A stretch of DNA of 45,115 bases from Fibrobacter sp. UBA4373 (GTDB lineage Bacteria > Fibrobacterota > Fibrobacteria > Fibrobacterales > Fibrobacteraceae): contig DGSB01000074.1 in NCBI GenBank assembly GCA_002390045.1, forward strand, positions 20,312 to 65,426, read 5' to 3'. The notes under the pieces are model-generated. The model saw only the letters and a program-made list of their open reading frames with translations. It was not told the origin of the DNA and made no database searches. Position numbers and translations under genes: made by a program. Each line of letters starts with the position of its first letter. The stretch's first letter is position 1. Below are positions 15,027 to 23,292 of this stretch, piece after piece.

Positions 15027-15626
15027 TTAGCCAAGACGCTTGTTCACTTCATCCCAGTTCACGATGCTCCACAAAGCCTTCAGGTAATCCGGACGGCGGT
15101 TGCGGTAGTCGATGTAATAGGCATGTTCCCAGACATCGAACGTGAGCAGCGGATTAAAACCTTTTGTCAGCGGATTCTGGGCGTTGCCTTCCTGCGTAAT
15201 GACAAGCTTACCGGAAGCATCTGCCGAAAGCCAGACCCAGCCCGAACCGAAAAGGCCCGCGCCTTTTGCCTGAAATTCTTCCTGGAACTTTTCAAAGGAT
15301 CCAAAATCACGTGCGATAGCATCCGCAATTTTACCCGTCGGAACGTTATTTTCTACAGGCGCCTTGAACTGCAAGAAGTACATGGAATGGTTCAGGAACT
15401 GGCCCGCATTGTTAAAAAGGCCTCCGTCCGCAGACTTCACGATTTCTTCCAAGGATTTGCCTTCCAAGGCGCTGCCAGGCAGAGCCGCATTCAGATTGTT
15501 CAAATACGTCTGCAAATGCTTGCCGTAATGGAACTCGATTGTTTCCGCACTCAGAGCGGGAGCAAGATCCGCCGGTGCGTACGGGAGCTTCGGCATTTCA
15601 AATTTTCCGTTCGTAGGTTGAGTCAT
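15027..15626 (-). CDS. sodB: superoxide dismutase, Fe type
   Basis: This 199-residue enzyme converts superoxide to O2 and H2O2 in the cytoplasm. All four metal ligands are visible: His33 in EFHYGKH, His80 in FLNHSMYF, and Asp164 and His168 in FDVWEHAYYIDY. The outer-sphere Gln lies in the N-terminal half (Gln76 in FNNAGQ), and Ala149 takes the place where Mn enzymes have Gln, so the iron form is favoured. I chose the ATG at 15626, preceded by GAGGT; an upstream TTG frame adds 11 unsupported residues. A 19-bp perfect palindrome 109 bp upstream looks like a Fur/PerR-family operator. Confidence 0.95.
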   Translation of the reverse strand: MTQPTNGKFEMPKLPYAPADLAPALSAETIEFHYGKHLQTYLNNLNAALPGSALEGKSLEEIVKSADGGLFNNAGQFLNHSMYFLQFKAPVENNVPTGKIADAIARDFGSFEKFQEEFQAKGAGLFGSGWVWLSADASGKLVITQEGNAQNPLTKGFNPLLTFDVWEHAYYIDYRNRRPDYLKALWSIVNWDEVNKRLG

Positions 15627-15734
15627 AGATACCTCATTGTGAAAAGAGTTGATTTCCAAGATTTCAGATCATAAATGAAGCATCAATGAAACGCCACCGC
15701 CAAAGCTATGGTAAACATCCCCTTCCATTTTTGC

Positions 15735-15753
15735 ATTCATTATCATAATGAAT
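15735..15753. promoter_or_regulatory. 19-bp palindrome, Fur/PerR-like operator upstream of sodB
   Basis: ATTCATTATCATAATGAAT is a perfect 9-1-9 inverted repeat. Its core (TCATTAT-C-ATAATGA) has the 7-1-7 shape and ATAAT content of Fur-family operators. It lies in the 174-nt gap between sodB and the DUF98 gene, both on the minus strand, so sodB is the likely target. Confidence 0.65.
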
Positions 15754-15800
15754 ATACACAAACTCTGGAGATAAAAGCCAGTTTTTCAAAAACTAAAGGT

Positions 15801-16361
15801 TTACGAAAAATACGAAACCGGAAAAACTTCCTTAATCCACATCAAAACCTCACCCTGGCAGATAATCGCATAATCGCGGGCAAGCATTTCTTCGTCGGTT
15901 TTAAAAATTTCACGCAACTTGGCACTCGGTTTTTCAACGTAAATTCCGTTAATTCTCCTCCGAGACTCGACCTGATGGTTTTTTAGGATCCGCCCAATGG
16001 GAATATCCGCCTGCATCAAGTCCGCGGCAATGCCTTCCGAGCAACGGGAAAGCGGGATTTCCGAAGCCGCGTACATCAGAGGTTTCCCCCGCAGATTCAG
16101 CAGGACCTCTCTAAAGTTCAGTTCATCGCCTTCCTTCGCGTCTACCAGCTTCGCTTGTTCTAAATTCGCCTTGGCAAAATGTTGGCTTAAGGTATTCAAA
16201 TCGATTTTGCCGTATAGAACGTCCAAGATAGCCGTGATGGACCCATCCGTTGTCAAAAGGATTTTCTGCACCCCGGAAAGTTTGCGATTGTTTTCTTTTT
16301 CGAGTTCCGCAATCCGTGTAATCAACGGCTTGTTGATTTCGTTTTTAGACGATTCTTCCAT
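15801..16361 (-). CDS. DUF98 / chorismate lyase-like protein
   Basis: This protein of about 186 residues resembles the chorismate-lyase fold (UbiC/DUF98). It has a strand-turn with ILLTTDGSITAILDVLYG near the N-terminus, an Arg-containing LLNLRGKPLMYAASEIPLS strand, and an IPIGRILKNHQVESRRRING segment with the basic residues expected near a chorismate-like substrate. The reaction here is uncertain, since DUF98 members include enzymes other than ubiquinone chorismate lyase. The start is unclear. The ATG at 16361 has GGGAG 16 nt upstream, and an ATG at 16400 has no ribosome site. Frames reaching further run into the tRNA and are not credible. Confidence 0.62.
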   Translation of the reverse strand: MEESSKNEINKPLITRIAELEKENNRKLSGVQKILLTTDGSITAILDVLYGKIDLNTLSQHFAKANLEQAKLVDAKEGDELNFREVLLNLRGKPLMYAASEIPLSRCSEGIAADLMQADIPIGRILKNHQVESRRRINGIYVEKPSAKLREIFKTDEEMLARDYAIICQGEVLMWIKEVFPVSYFS

Positions 16362-16430
16362 ATAAATTTTTTGATCTCCCAATGCGCCAAATATAGACAT
16401 CAACAAATGGATTTCGGAATCGCTATTAAC

Positions 16431-16465
16431 AAAAAAAGCCCCGAGATTTCTCTCGGAGCTTTTTC
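16431..16465 (-). terminator. rho-independent terminator of tRNA-Arg
   Basis: AAAAAGC-x-CCGAGA and TCTCGG-x-GCTTTTT form a long stem with a 3-4 nt loop, followed on the minus strand by seven T. It lies directly downstream of the tRNA. Confidence 0.88.
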
Positions 16466-16466
16466 G

Positions 16467-16540
16467 TGCGAGTGGCAGGACTCGAACCTGCAACCTACTG
16501 GTTCGTAGCCAGTTGCGCTATCCAGTTACGCCACATTCGC
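16467..16540 (-). tRNA. tRNA-Arg (anticodon ACG)
   Basis: The minus strand folds as a cloverleaf. The acceptor stem is GCGAATG/CACTCGC, with one mismatch at the fifth pair. The D arm is GCGTAACTGGATAGC. The anticodon stem ACTGG/CCAGT has loop CTACGAA and anticodon ACG. The T arm is GCAGG-TTCGAGT-CCTGC. ACG becomes ICG after deamination and reads CGU, CGC and CGA. The 3' CCA is not encoded. A strong terminator follows at once. Confidence 0.95.
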
Positions 16541-16622
16541 ATTTGCGACGACCCAAATATAGAACTTGCAAAATATTTGTCAAGGGGTATTCGCAAGATT
16601 TTTTCATTTTTTTTGATTTTTT

Positions 16623-17531
16623 TTATTGGAGGGTCACCGAAAGCTTATAAGCCTGCGGTCTCTGCTCCGAAGTAGTGAGCTCATCCGAGTAACGGACCTG
16701 AATATAATAGGCCAGTTCATCCGTAATCGTCGTCGTTCCGCACTCGTGGATGTCACCAATGCCAAACGTCGTGTCGATCGCGACCATTTTCTTTTTCCCA
16801 TTCATATCGACCGAGAAGAATTCCTGGTTGTCATCCGTGCATTCGTCCGGGGCAGCCTTGATTTTAGACGGTCCAAGGACTGCAAGCTGCAGCGGAATGT
16901 CTGCCGAAAGGATTTCGAGCTGGACCGAAACCGTGTCACGTTTTTTCAGGAAAATGCGGTAAGTGTCGGCATCGTCTTCGCAATTCTTGCTGTACTGGCC
17001 GCCAAGGATTCCGGTTACCGTCAGCGTCTTGGTCGTCTTTGTGCCGTCATAGAACTTGGAACCCGTCGAATCCGTGAGAACATCGGCGTCGGCAGGCTTT
17101 TTGTTCGAGTAGCAGGTTCCCTTTTCATTATATTCGTATTCATCGCTGTCGATAAATGCGTATGTGGAGAACGTCACCGTCTGGAGTTTGCTCTTGTTGC
17201 CGTCTTCATCCTTGATGTTTGCAAACTTGAGCGTATCATAGTCGCTGCTCACGGCAAAACGCGGAATGCTTGCGACCGTATCCGTTGCACCGACGATATA
17301 AATCTTCTTGCCCTTCTGCTTCACCACGGTAATCGGCTGGTTTGAAGTCACCAGGGAGTCGTCGAAATCATCGATTTCCTTGTCGAAAACGGCAACGAGG
17401 GTGTCCATGGCGGAAACTGTACCAAATGTACTTTCAAGCTTAGGCGGATCGTTGTCTACAGAACCGCATGCGGAAAGTCCAAGGAAAGAGACGGCAAGTG
17501 CGGAAGGAATTATTCCCTTAAAAAGGCTCAT
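16623..17531 (-). CDS. lipoprotein with an Ig-like (Big_5-type) domain
   Basis: This 302-residue lipoprotein has signal MSLFKGIIPSALAVSFLGLS and lipobox LSAC. Residues of about 28-130 read like a bacterial Ig-like domain of the SbsA/Big_5 type: PPKLESTFGTVSAMDTLVAV, an 'F-D-K-x-I-D' strand, then YDTLKFANIKDEDGNK. The C-terminal half has four further Cys and a beta-rich region (DTYRIFLKKRDTVSVQLEIL) of unknown fold. A cell-surface or periplasmic role is likely. TTGGAGT lies 8 nt before the ATG. It diverges from the PBP gene. No hairpin is seen after the stop, only T-rich and A-rich runs. Confidence 0.75.
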   Translation of the reverse strand: MSLFKGIIPSALAVSFLGLSACGSVDNDPPKLESTFGTVSAMDTLVAVFDKEIDDFDDSLVTSNQPITVVKQKGKKIYIVGATDTVASIPRFAVSSDYDTLKFANIKDEDGNKSKLQTVTFSTYAFIDSDEYEYNEKGTCYSNKKPADADVLTDSTGSKFYDGTKTTKTLTVTGILGGQYSKNCEDDADTYRIFLKKRDTVSVQLEILSADIPLQLAVLGPSKIKAAPDECTDDNQEFFSVDMNGKKKMVAIDTTFGIGDIHECGTTTITDELAYYIQVRYSDELTTSEQRPQAYKLSVTLQ

Positions 17532-17620
17532 TTCATTTACTCCAAATAAATTTTAGTTCGTCATAAAGTTACATTTTATCCAAACTTTTCGCTAGTACCC
17601 TTTGTATATAGTGTGATAAA

Positions 17621-19930
17621 ATGAACGTATTCCAAAAGATCGTTTCGACGATGGGCATTGTGTTTCCCCGTCCGGAGAAGAAGGTTTTCATTTGGCTCGG
17701 CATTTTTACAGTGCCATGTATTGTCGCATTCGTGGCAATTTACCTGTATTTTTCGAGCCTTGTCCCGACACTCCCCTCCTTGCAACAGCTTGAAGATATC
17801 GATCCGAAACTCGTGACGACCGTCTACGACAAAGACAGCGTCCCTGTCCACGAATTCTTTGTGGAACGTCGCATGTGGACCCCGATCGATTCCATTCCGC
17901 AAATGCAGATGAACGCCGTGATGGCGACGGAAGACCGCGACTTTTATTCACACTGGGGATTGAACATCGTCGCGATTCCCAAGGCGATTATCCAATCCGT
18001 CACCCGTGGAGATAAGATCCGCGGAGCATCGACACTGACTCAGCAGCTTTCAAAGCTCCTGTTCCTAACGCCGGAACGTAAGCTTTCCCGCAAGATCAAG
18101 GAAGCGATGACGTCCGTCCGCATTGAGCAGACCTACACCAAACGCGAGATCATGGAATTCTACATGAACGAAGTGTATCTCGGGGGCGGCAACTACGGAT
18201 TCCAGGCGGCCAGCGACTTCTACTTCGGAAAGCCTCTCGACAGCATTTCGATTCCGCAGATGGCGATTCTCGCCGGCATGCTCCAACGCCCGGAAGGCTA
18301 CCGCCCCGACCGCCACCCGGAGGCTGCGTTAGAACGTCGCAACACGGTTCTTTACGCCATGCAATCCGCAGGGTACATCTCCAAGGAAGACTACAAGCGT
18401 TACATCGAAGAACCGATCGAAACCAACAAGCATCAAGTCGGCAACGGTACGGGCCTTTATTATTACGAAGAAATCCGCAAGTTCATGGAGAACAAGTACG
18501 GTCAGAAATCCCTGTACGCAGATGGCGTGAACATTTACAGCACGATCGATCCGCAAATCCAGGCCTTTGCCGAAGCGGCCGAAACCAAGCACATTGCCCG
18601 CATCCGCAAGCGCATACAGCAACGTGCCGTATGGAAGCTCGGCCTGACCGCCAAGTACAACATGCCCGCCGATTCGATCGTCGCCCATTTCGACAGTGTT
18701 TACACGCTTTTCAAAAAAGACTATCTCGCTAAGGATACCGCATCCGACCCGACCAAATGGCGCTTCCCGGATTCCTTGCGTTACCATGCTCCCCAGATGG
18801 CGATGATCCTGATCGAAAACGGAACCGGTGCGATCCGCGCCATGGTCGGCGGCAACAGTTTTGCTGAATCCCGCTGGAACCGCGCCGTGCAGTCCCTTCG
18901 CCAGCCAGGTTCTTCCTTTAAGCCGATCGTCTATGCGACCGCTGTCGAAGCCGGAGCTTCTCCCTGCGACTCGATTAACGACCAGCCTGTGACGATCGAA
19001 GACGAAGGCGATCCGTCCAAGACTTGGCGTCCGGCGAATTTCGAAAAGGAATTCGAAGGCATGATGACGATGCGGCGTGCGCTGTACCGCTCCATGAACC
19101 TTCCTGCGGTGCTGACAGGAATCAAGTATGGACTTTCGAACGTCGTGAGCTACGCCCGCAAGTTCGGCATCAAGAAAGCGCCTTTGCAGCCCGTGCCGAG
19201 CCTCGCCCTCGGGTCGATCGGCAGTACTCTCATGGAAATGACTTCCGCCTACACGGTTTTCCCGAACGGGGGCGTCCGCATTGAGCCTTACATGATCGAC
19301 TCCATCGTAGACAAGGCGGGCAACGTAATCGAACGTCACAAAAGCATCGAAAAAGAGGTTTTAAAACCGGCAAGCGCATACATTATGGTCGACATGCTGA
19401 AGGACGTGAACATCCACGGCACGGCTGCACGAGTCGGAGCAAGCGGATTCCGCCATCCGAGCGGCGGCAAGACCGGCACCACGAACAATTACGCAGACGC
19501 CTGGTACATCGGCTTTACCCGTTACTATACAATGGGCGTTTGGGTCGGAACGGACTCCCCGGCTCCGATGGGTCCGGGCCATACCGGCTCCGAAGACCCG
19601 CTCCCGGCCTGGATCGAAGTGATGAAGGAACTTCATAAGGATCTGCCGATCCGCGGTTTCACCATGCCGGCAGGGGTCGTTTCCAAGAAAATCTGCAACC
19701 ACACGGGGAAGATCGCTGGCGAATTCTGCGGGGCGACATCTTACTGCCTTTATTCCGCAGGCCATGTTCCGGAAGAACAGTGCGACGGCAACCACCTTTC
19801 GAACAAAAAGGACGCTGGCGATGCCACGATCTTCTCGAGCAAGAGCTCTGCGGAAGGGTCGATGAAGGCCAAGACCAAGCAAGAAAAGAACGCTCCCCCT
19901 CCCAAAAAGAAGACCCGCCAAATGTTCTAA
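17621..19930 (+). CDS. penicillin-binding protein 1A-type bifunctional transglycosylase/transpeptidase
   Basis: This 769-residue class A PBP polymerises lipid II and cross-links peptidoglycan. One N-terminal membrane helix spans about residues 22-46. The GT51 domain carries ATEDRDFYSHWG (Glu104 catalytic) and RGASTLTQQLSK. The transpeptidase domain has SSFK (Ser431 nucleophile, Lys434), SMN (Ser491) and KTGT (Lys617). The C-terminal tail has four Cys (ICNHTGKIAGEFCG, SYCLY, EEQCDG) and ends in a basic Pro/Lys-rich stretch. No clear Shine-Dalgarno sequence precedes the ATG; TATA-rich bases lie 8-10 nt upstream, so a leaderless or very short leader transcript is possible. A strong terminator follows. 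Confidence 0.95.
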   Translation: MNVFQKIVSTMGIVFPRPEKKVFIWLGIFTVPCIVAFVAIYLYFSSLVPTLPSLQQLEDIDPKLVTTVYDKDSVPVHEFFVERRMWTPIDSIPQMQMNAVMATEDRDFYSHWGLNIVAIPKAIIQSVTRGDKIRGASTLTQQLSKLLFLTPERKLSRKIKEAMTSVRIEQTYTKREIMEFYMNEVYLGGGNYGFQAASDFYFGKPLDSISIPQMAILAGMLQRPEGYRPDRHPEAALERRNTVLYAMQSAGYISKEDYKRYIEEPIETNKHQVGNGTGLYYYEEIRKFMENKYGQKSLYADGVNIYSTIDPQIQAFAEAAETKHIARIRKRIQQRAVWKLGLTAKYNMPADSIVAHFDSVYTLFKKDYLAKDTASDPTKWRFPDSLRYHAPQMAMILIENGTGAIRAMVGGNSFAESRWNRAVQSLRQPGSSFKPIVYATAVEAGASPCDSINDQPVTIEDEGDPSKTWRPANFEKEFEGMMTMRRALYRSMNLPAVLTGIKYGLSNVVSYARKFGIKKAPLQPVPSLALGSIGSTLMEMTSAYTVFPNGGVRIEPYMIDSIVDKAGNVIERHKSIEKEVLKPASAYIMVDMLKDVNIHGTAARVGASGFRHPSGGKTGTTNNYADAWYIGFTRYYTMGVWVGTDSPAPMGPGHTGSEDPLPAWIEVMKELHKDLPIRGFTMPAGVVSKKICNHTGKIAGEFCGATSYCLYSAGHVPEEQCDGNHLSNKKDAGDATIFSSKSSAEGSMKAKTKQEKNAPPPKKKTRQMF

Positions 19931-19935
19931 CGCTT

Positions 19936-19960
19936 AAAACGCCCGAAATCGGGCGTTTTT
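19936..19960 (+). terminator. rho-independent terminator after the PBP gene
   Basis: AAAACGCCCGA and TCGGGCGTTTT form an 11-bp perfect stem with a 2-3 nt loop, followed by T. Confidence 0.9.
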
Positions 19961-19993
19961 CATTTTGGACGGGAAAGCTAGACTCTTTTTTTA

Positions 19994-20022
19994 CTTACAT
20001 TTCGGGCGAAAATTGCTATCTT
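19994..20022 (+). promoter_or_regulatory. putative rlmN promoter
   Basis: CTTACA (19994-19999), a 17-bp spacer and TATCTT (20017-20022). The predicted start of transcription falls 1-3 nt before the GTG at 20032, with no ribosome site between. Confidence 0.45.
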
Positions 20023-20031
20023 TGCGTCTCG

Positions 20032-21129
20032 GTGACGAATAATTTCAAAGATATCAAATCCCTGACAGTGGATGAACTGAAGGAATGGCTTTCCGCAAAT
20101 TGCGAAAAGACGTTCCGTGCTGACCAAATCGAGAACTGGCTTTTCTGCCAGCAGGTTTCGAGCTATGATCAGATGAAGAACCTTCCACAGCAGACTCGCG
20201 ACAAGCTTGCCAAGGCTTTCGCCATCCGTTCCCTTACCGAAGTCCAGCACCTGGTGTCTGTCGACGGAGCCGTCAAATGGCTCTTTAAAACGGCTGACGA
20301 ACACTACATCGAAACGGTGCTCATTCCGACGAATGGACGTTTTTCCGTTTGCGTATCCACCCAAATCGGCTGCGCCCAGAATTGCGCCTTTTGCCGTACC
20401 GCAAAAATGGGTTTTATCCGCAATCTCGAAGCAGGTGAAATTCTCGAAGAGATCATTCAAGTCAACGCCTACCTGAAGGAAACCGGCGAAATCGATGCCG
20501 ACGGAAAGCCGGCACAGGTCACGAACATCATCTTCATGGGCATGGGCGAACCTCTGAACAATCTCGAAAACGTTCACCGCACGTGCTGCACCTTGCATAA
20601 CCAGAAGCTCTTCAATCTGGGACGTAAAAAAATGACCGTGAGTACAAGCGGTGTCGTCCCAAAAATCAAGGAGCTTGTGGACCGCAACACACCTTGCTGC
20701 CTCGCTGTTAGCTTAAACAGCACGAACAACGAAGCCCGCAGCTCTGTGATGCCGGTAAACAAAGTCTGGCCTATCGAAAAACTTCTCGAAGCGACTGACG
20801 AATACACTCGCCGCACCGATAATTACGTCACCTTCGAATTCGTTTTAATGAAGGATGTCACTTGCACAGACGCTGCCGCAAAGGAACTGATCCGAATTTG
20901 CGCTCCGCGTCGCGTTAAAGTGAACGCAATCGTTTTGAACGCCATGGACGATCCGAACTTGGAAGCGCCGGCCCAGGAAGACGTTGATCGCTTCCTAGAA
21001 AAGGTCCGCGCGGCCCACATCCAGATCACCATCCGGAATCCGCGAGGTCGCGATATCTTCGCTGCCTGCGGACAGCTCGCTTATAAAAAACAACAGAAGG
21101 TAGCTAATGCTGACACAGAATCTGCCTGA
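20032..21129 (+). CDS. rlmN: 23S rRNA A2503 / tRNA A37 C2-methyltransferase RlmN
   Basis: This 365-residue radical-SAM enzyme has the cluster motif CAQNCAFC (Cys114, Cys118, Cys121). It also has the SAM-binding GMGEPLNN, VSTSGVVPKI, a conserved SLNS strand, and the C-terminal Cys346 in FAACGQL that forms the methyl/covalent intermediate in known RlmN. It methylates C2 of A2503 in 23S rRNA and A37 in some tRNAs. The start is set at the GTG at 20032: upstream in-frame sequence overlaps the PBP gene and its terminator and is not RlmN-like, and the next ATG would remove conserved residues. It overlaps the following methyltransferase gene by 23 nt. Confidence 0.95.
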   Translation: MTNNFKDIKSLTVDELKEWLSANCEKTFRADQIENWLFCQQVSSYDQMKNLPQQTRDKLAKAFAIRSLTEVQHLVSVDGAVKWLFKTADEHYIETVLIPTNGRFSVCVSTQIGCAQNCAFCRTAKMGFIRNLEAGEILEEIIQVNAYLKETGEIDADGKPAQVTNIIFMGMGEPLNNLENVHRTCCTLHNQKLFNLGRKKMTVSTSGVVPKIKELVDRNTPCCLAVSLNSTNNEARSSVMPVNKVWPIEKLLEATDEYTRRTDNYVTFEFVLMKDVTCTDAAAKELIRICAPRRVKVNAIVLNAMDDPNLEAPAQEDVDRFLEKVRAAHIQITIRNPRGRDIFAACGQLAYKKQQKVANADTESA

Positions 21130-21730
21130 GTTCTGGGAAAATCTCTACACGGAACACAAGGATTACTGGAATTTAAAGAAGGCCACCCCGGCTCTTCTCG
21201 ACTTTTTCAAGAACCCCGTCTGTCCCCAGTCGGGAAGCGTGCTCGTCCCGGGCGCAGGCTTCGGCTATGACGCAGAAGCTTGGGCTGAACGCGGACACGA
21301 CGTGCTTGCAGTCGACTTTGCGCCGACCGCAGTCGACGAACTCGACCGTCTATCCCGTAAGCACGAAAACTTCAAGTCTCTCGATTTGGACCTTTTCGAA
21401 CTCAACCCGAAGGATCCTAAAAAGGGCGGCCAGCAGTTCGACATCATTTACGATTACTGCACTTTCACGGCCATCCACCCGGGTCGTCGCGACGAATGCT
21501 TCGAAGTTTGGCAGAAGATGCTCAAGGACGACGGTGTCGTCATCGCTTTCTTCTACCCGTTCTTGAACGGAAATACCCTTCAAGGACCTCCGCATCCGAC
21601 TTCCGAAGGCGAGCTTATGGCGCGTCTCGATGGAATTTTCGATATCGCCGAACGCGTGCCGGTTAACGACAGCATTCCTTCCCGTAAAGGCAAGGAAGAA
21701 ATTTGGCTCTTGAAAAAGGTCGAAGAATAA
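21107..21730 (+). CDS. thiopurine methyltransferase-like class I SAM methyltransferase
   Basis: This 207-residue Rossmann-fold methyltransferase has motif I VLVPGAGFGYDAEAWAERGH, then VLAVDFAPTAVDEL (the acidic residue binding the SAM ribose) and an IIYDYCTFTAIHP segment near the active site. The layout, with an N-terminal FWENLYTEHKDYWNLKKATP helix, is that of the TPMT family. Bacterial members methylate thiopurines, tellurite, selenite or related substrates; the substrate here is unknown. An AGAAGG ribosome site lies inside the end of rlmN, and the 23-nt overlap suggests coupled translation. A hairpin (around 21745-21773) follows but lacks an immediate T tract. Confidence 0.82.
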   Translation: MLTQNLPEFWENLYTEHKDYWNLKKATPALLDFFKNPVCPQSGSVLVPGAGFGYDAEAWAERGHDVLAVDFAPTAVDELDRLSRKHENFKSLDLDLFELNPKDPKKGGQQFDIIYDYCTFTAIHPGRRDECFEVWQKMLKDDGVVIAFFYPFLNGNTLQGPPHPTSEGELMARLDGIFDIAERVPVNDSIPSRKGKEEIWLLKKVEE

Positions 21731-21807
21731 ATAGATATATTTGATGGGTCATCCCTTTTTTCGGGGATGGCCTATCGTGTTTTTAAACGAATCAAGGAAT
21801 TTTAGCT

Positions 21808-22305
21808 ATGGCAGAAGAAAATCTTTGCCCATGCGGCTCCGGCAAAACCTACGCCGAATGCTGCGAACCGATCATTAAAGGCGAAACTCTCGCTCCGACC
21901 CCGGAAGCCCTGATGCGTTCCCGCTATACCGCCTACGCAAAGCATGAAGTCAAGTGGCTCAAGGATTCGCTCGAACCTTCCCAGCAGGCCGATTACGACG
22001 AAAAGAGCGTCGAAGAATGGAGCAACCGTTCCGAATGGCTCGGCATCAAGATTCTCCAGACCAAGACCGAAGAAGAAAAGAACATCGGCTGGGTGGAATT
22101 TGTCTGCAAATTCAAGCAGGGAAACATCGCCCGCGAACATCACGAACTTTCGGAATTCCACAAGGTCAAGGGCGCATGGCTCTTCTATGATGGACGCGCT
22201 GTAAAGCCGCAAACGATCCATAAAACCGCTGAAGTCGGTCGTAACGACCCGTGCCCGTGCGGTTCTGGCAAAAAGTACAAGAAGTGCTGCGGCGCTAACA
22301 AGTAA
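21808..22305 (+). CDS. YchJ family protein with two SEC-C motifs
   Basis: This 165-residue protein is built as SEC-C, NTF2-like YchJ middle domain, SEC-C. The N-terminal motif is CPCGSGKTYAECC and the C-terminal one is DPCPCGSGKKYKKCCG; each can bind zinc through its Cys set. The middle domain has the family segment ALMRSRYTAYAKHEVKWLKD. SEC-C motifs in SecA contact SecB and ribosomes, but the role of YchJ proteins is not established. AAGGAA precedes the ATG. The gene is 21 nt upstream of argC in the same direction, so it may head the argC-obg operon. Confidence 0.9.
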   Translation: MAEENLCPCGSGKTYAECCEPIIKGETLAPTPEALMRSRYTAYAKHEVKWLKDSLEPSQQADYDEKSVEEWSNRSEWLGIKILQTKTEEEKNIGWVEFVCKFKQGNIAREHHELSEFHKVKGAWLFYDGRAVKPQTIHKTAEVGRNDPCPCGSGKKYKKCCGANK

Positions 22306-22326
22306 TTTCGAATAAGGAACGCATTG

Positions 22327-23292
22327 ATGAAATTCCGTATTTTCGTAGATGGTGAAGCAGGTACCACCGGCCTTCAGATCAACGAACGTCTCGCCAAGCG
22401 CGATGACGTGGAACTTTTGCACATCGATCCGGAACTCCGCAAAGATGCCAAGGAACGCAAACGTCTGATCAACGAATCCGACGTGACATTCCTTTGCCTC
22501 CCGGACGCCGCCTCGAAGGAAAGTGCAGAACTTTGCACCAATCCAAAGACGAAAATCATCGATGCGTCTACGGCTCACCGCACAAACCCGGCTTGGGCCT
22601 ATGGTCTTTCGGAGCTCTCCCCGGAATTTCGCAAAGCCGTTGAAACGAATACGCGCATTGCAAACCCGGGTTGTCACGCTTCCGGCTTCATCCTCGGGGT
22701 TTATCCGCTGATCGCAGCGGGACTCTTGAAAAAGAATGCGGACCTCGCCACATACAGCCTCACTGGCTATTCGGGCGGTGGCAAAAAGATGATCGCAAGC
22801 TACGAAGCGGAAGGCGCCCAGATTTCGCATCCGGGAGAATCCCCTCGCCTGTTTGCGCCGCGCCCCTATGCGCTCGGACATCATCACAAACATCTTCCTG
22901 AAATGATGCAGGTATGCGGACTTGAAAAAGCCCCGATCTTTAACCCGGTCGTCGGTCCGTATTATAAAGGCATGGCTGTTTCCACAGCTCTTTTCCAAAG
23001 TTCCTTTACCAAGAGCGCTTCGGCAAAGGACGTTCAGGAAATTCTTGCGGCTCATTACGCAAACACCCGCTTTGTCAAGGTTCTCCCATTCGAAGAAGAA
23101 CCGACTCTGGATGCGGGCTCCCTCAACCCGACGGAATGCAATGGAACGAACGAAGCCCACGTCTACGTGTTCGGCAAGGATTCTTCCATCCAAGTCTCCG
23201 TCATTATCGACAATCTGGGCAAGGGCGCTAGCGGCGCTGCGATTCAGAACATGAACATCGCGCTCGGACTCGACGAAGGAATCGGTCTCTAA
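22327..23292 (+). CDS. argC: N-acetyl-gamma-glutamyl-phosphate reductase
   Basis: This 321-residue enzyme of arginine synthesis reduces N-acetylglutamyl-5-phosphate to the semialdehyde with NADPH. It has an N-terminal nucleotide-binding segment (DGEAGTTGLQINERL) and the active-site Cys116 in NPGCHASGF. GYSGGGKKM and HHHKHLPEM regions follow. The length and N-terminus match the shorter argC subtype. I chose the ATG at 22327 over the TTG one codon upstream; AAGGAA lies 8 nt before it. The stop codon overlaps the obg start by one base (TAATG), so argC and obg are translationally coupled. No other arg genes are in the window. Confidence 0.94.
   Translation: MKFRIFVDGEAGTTGLQINERLAKRDDVELLHIDPELRKDAKERKRLINESDVTFLCLPDAASKESAELCTNPKTKIIDASTAHRTNPAWAYGLSELSPEFRKAVETNTRIANPGCHASGFILGVYPLIAAGLLKKNADLATYSLTGYSGGGKKMIASYEAEGAQISHPGESPRLFAPRPYALGHHHKHLPEMMQVCGLEKAPIFNPVVGPYYKGMAVSTALFQSSFTKSASAKDVQEILAAHYANTRFVKVLPFEEEPTLDAGSLNPTECNGTNEAHVYVFGKDSSIQVSVIIDNLGKGASGAAIQNMNIALGLDEGIGL

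Noticed and set aside
16362..16493. N-terminal extension of the DUF98 protein into the tRNA
   Set aside because: The extra residues would be encoded by the tRNA-Arg and its terminator, so the true start must lie downstream.
16595..16622. T-rich run after the lipoprotein at 16623 as a terminator
   Set aside because: There is no stem, and on the transcribed strand the run is A-rich.
18329..19339. Long antisense frame opposite the PBP gene
   Set aside because: It mirrors the biased third positions of the real gene, and its composition (His/Arg/Gly rich) is typical of a shadow frame.
21745..21773. Hairpin after the TPMT-like gene as a terminator
   Set aside because: The stem is present but no T tract follows directly, so termination is not supported firmly enough to list.
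21802..23193. 463-residue antisense frame over ychJ and argC
   Set aside because: It spans two well-supported genes on the other strand and shows no domain.
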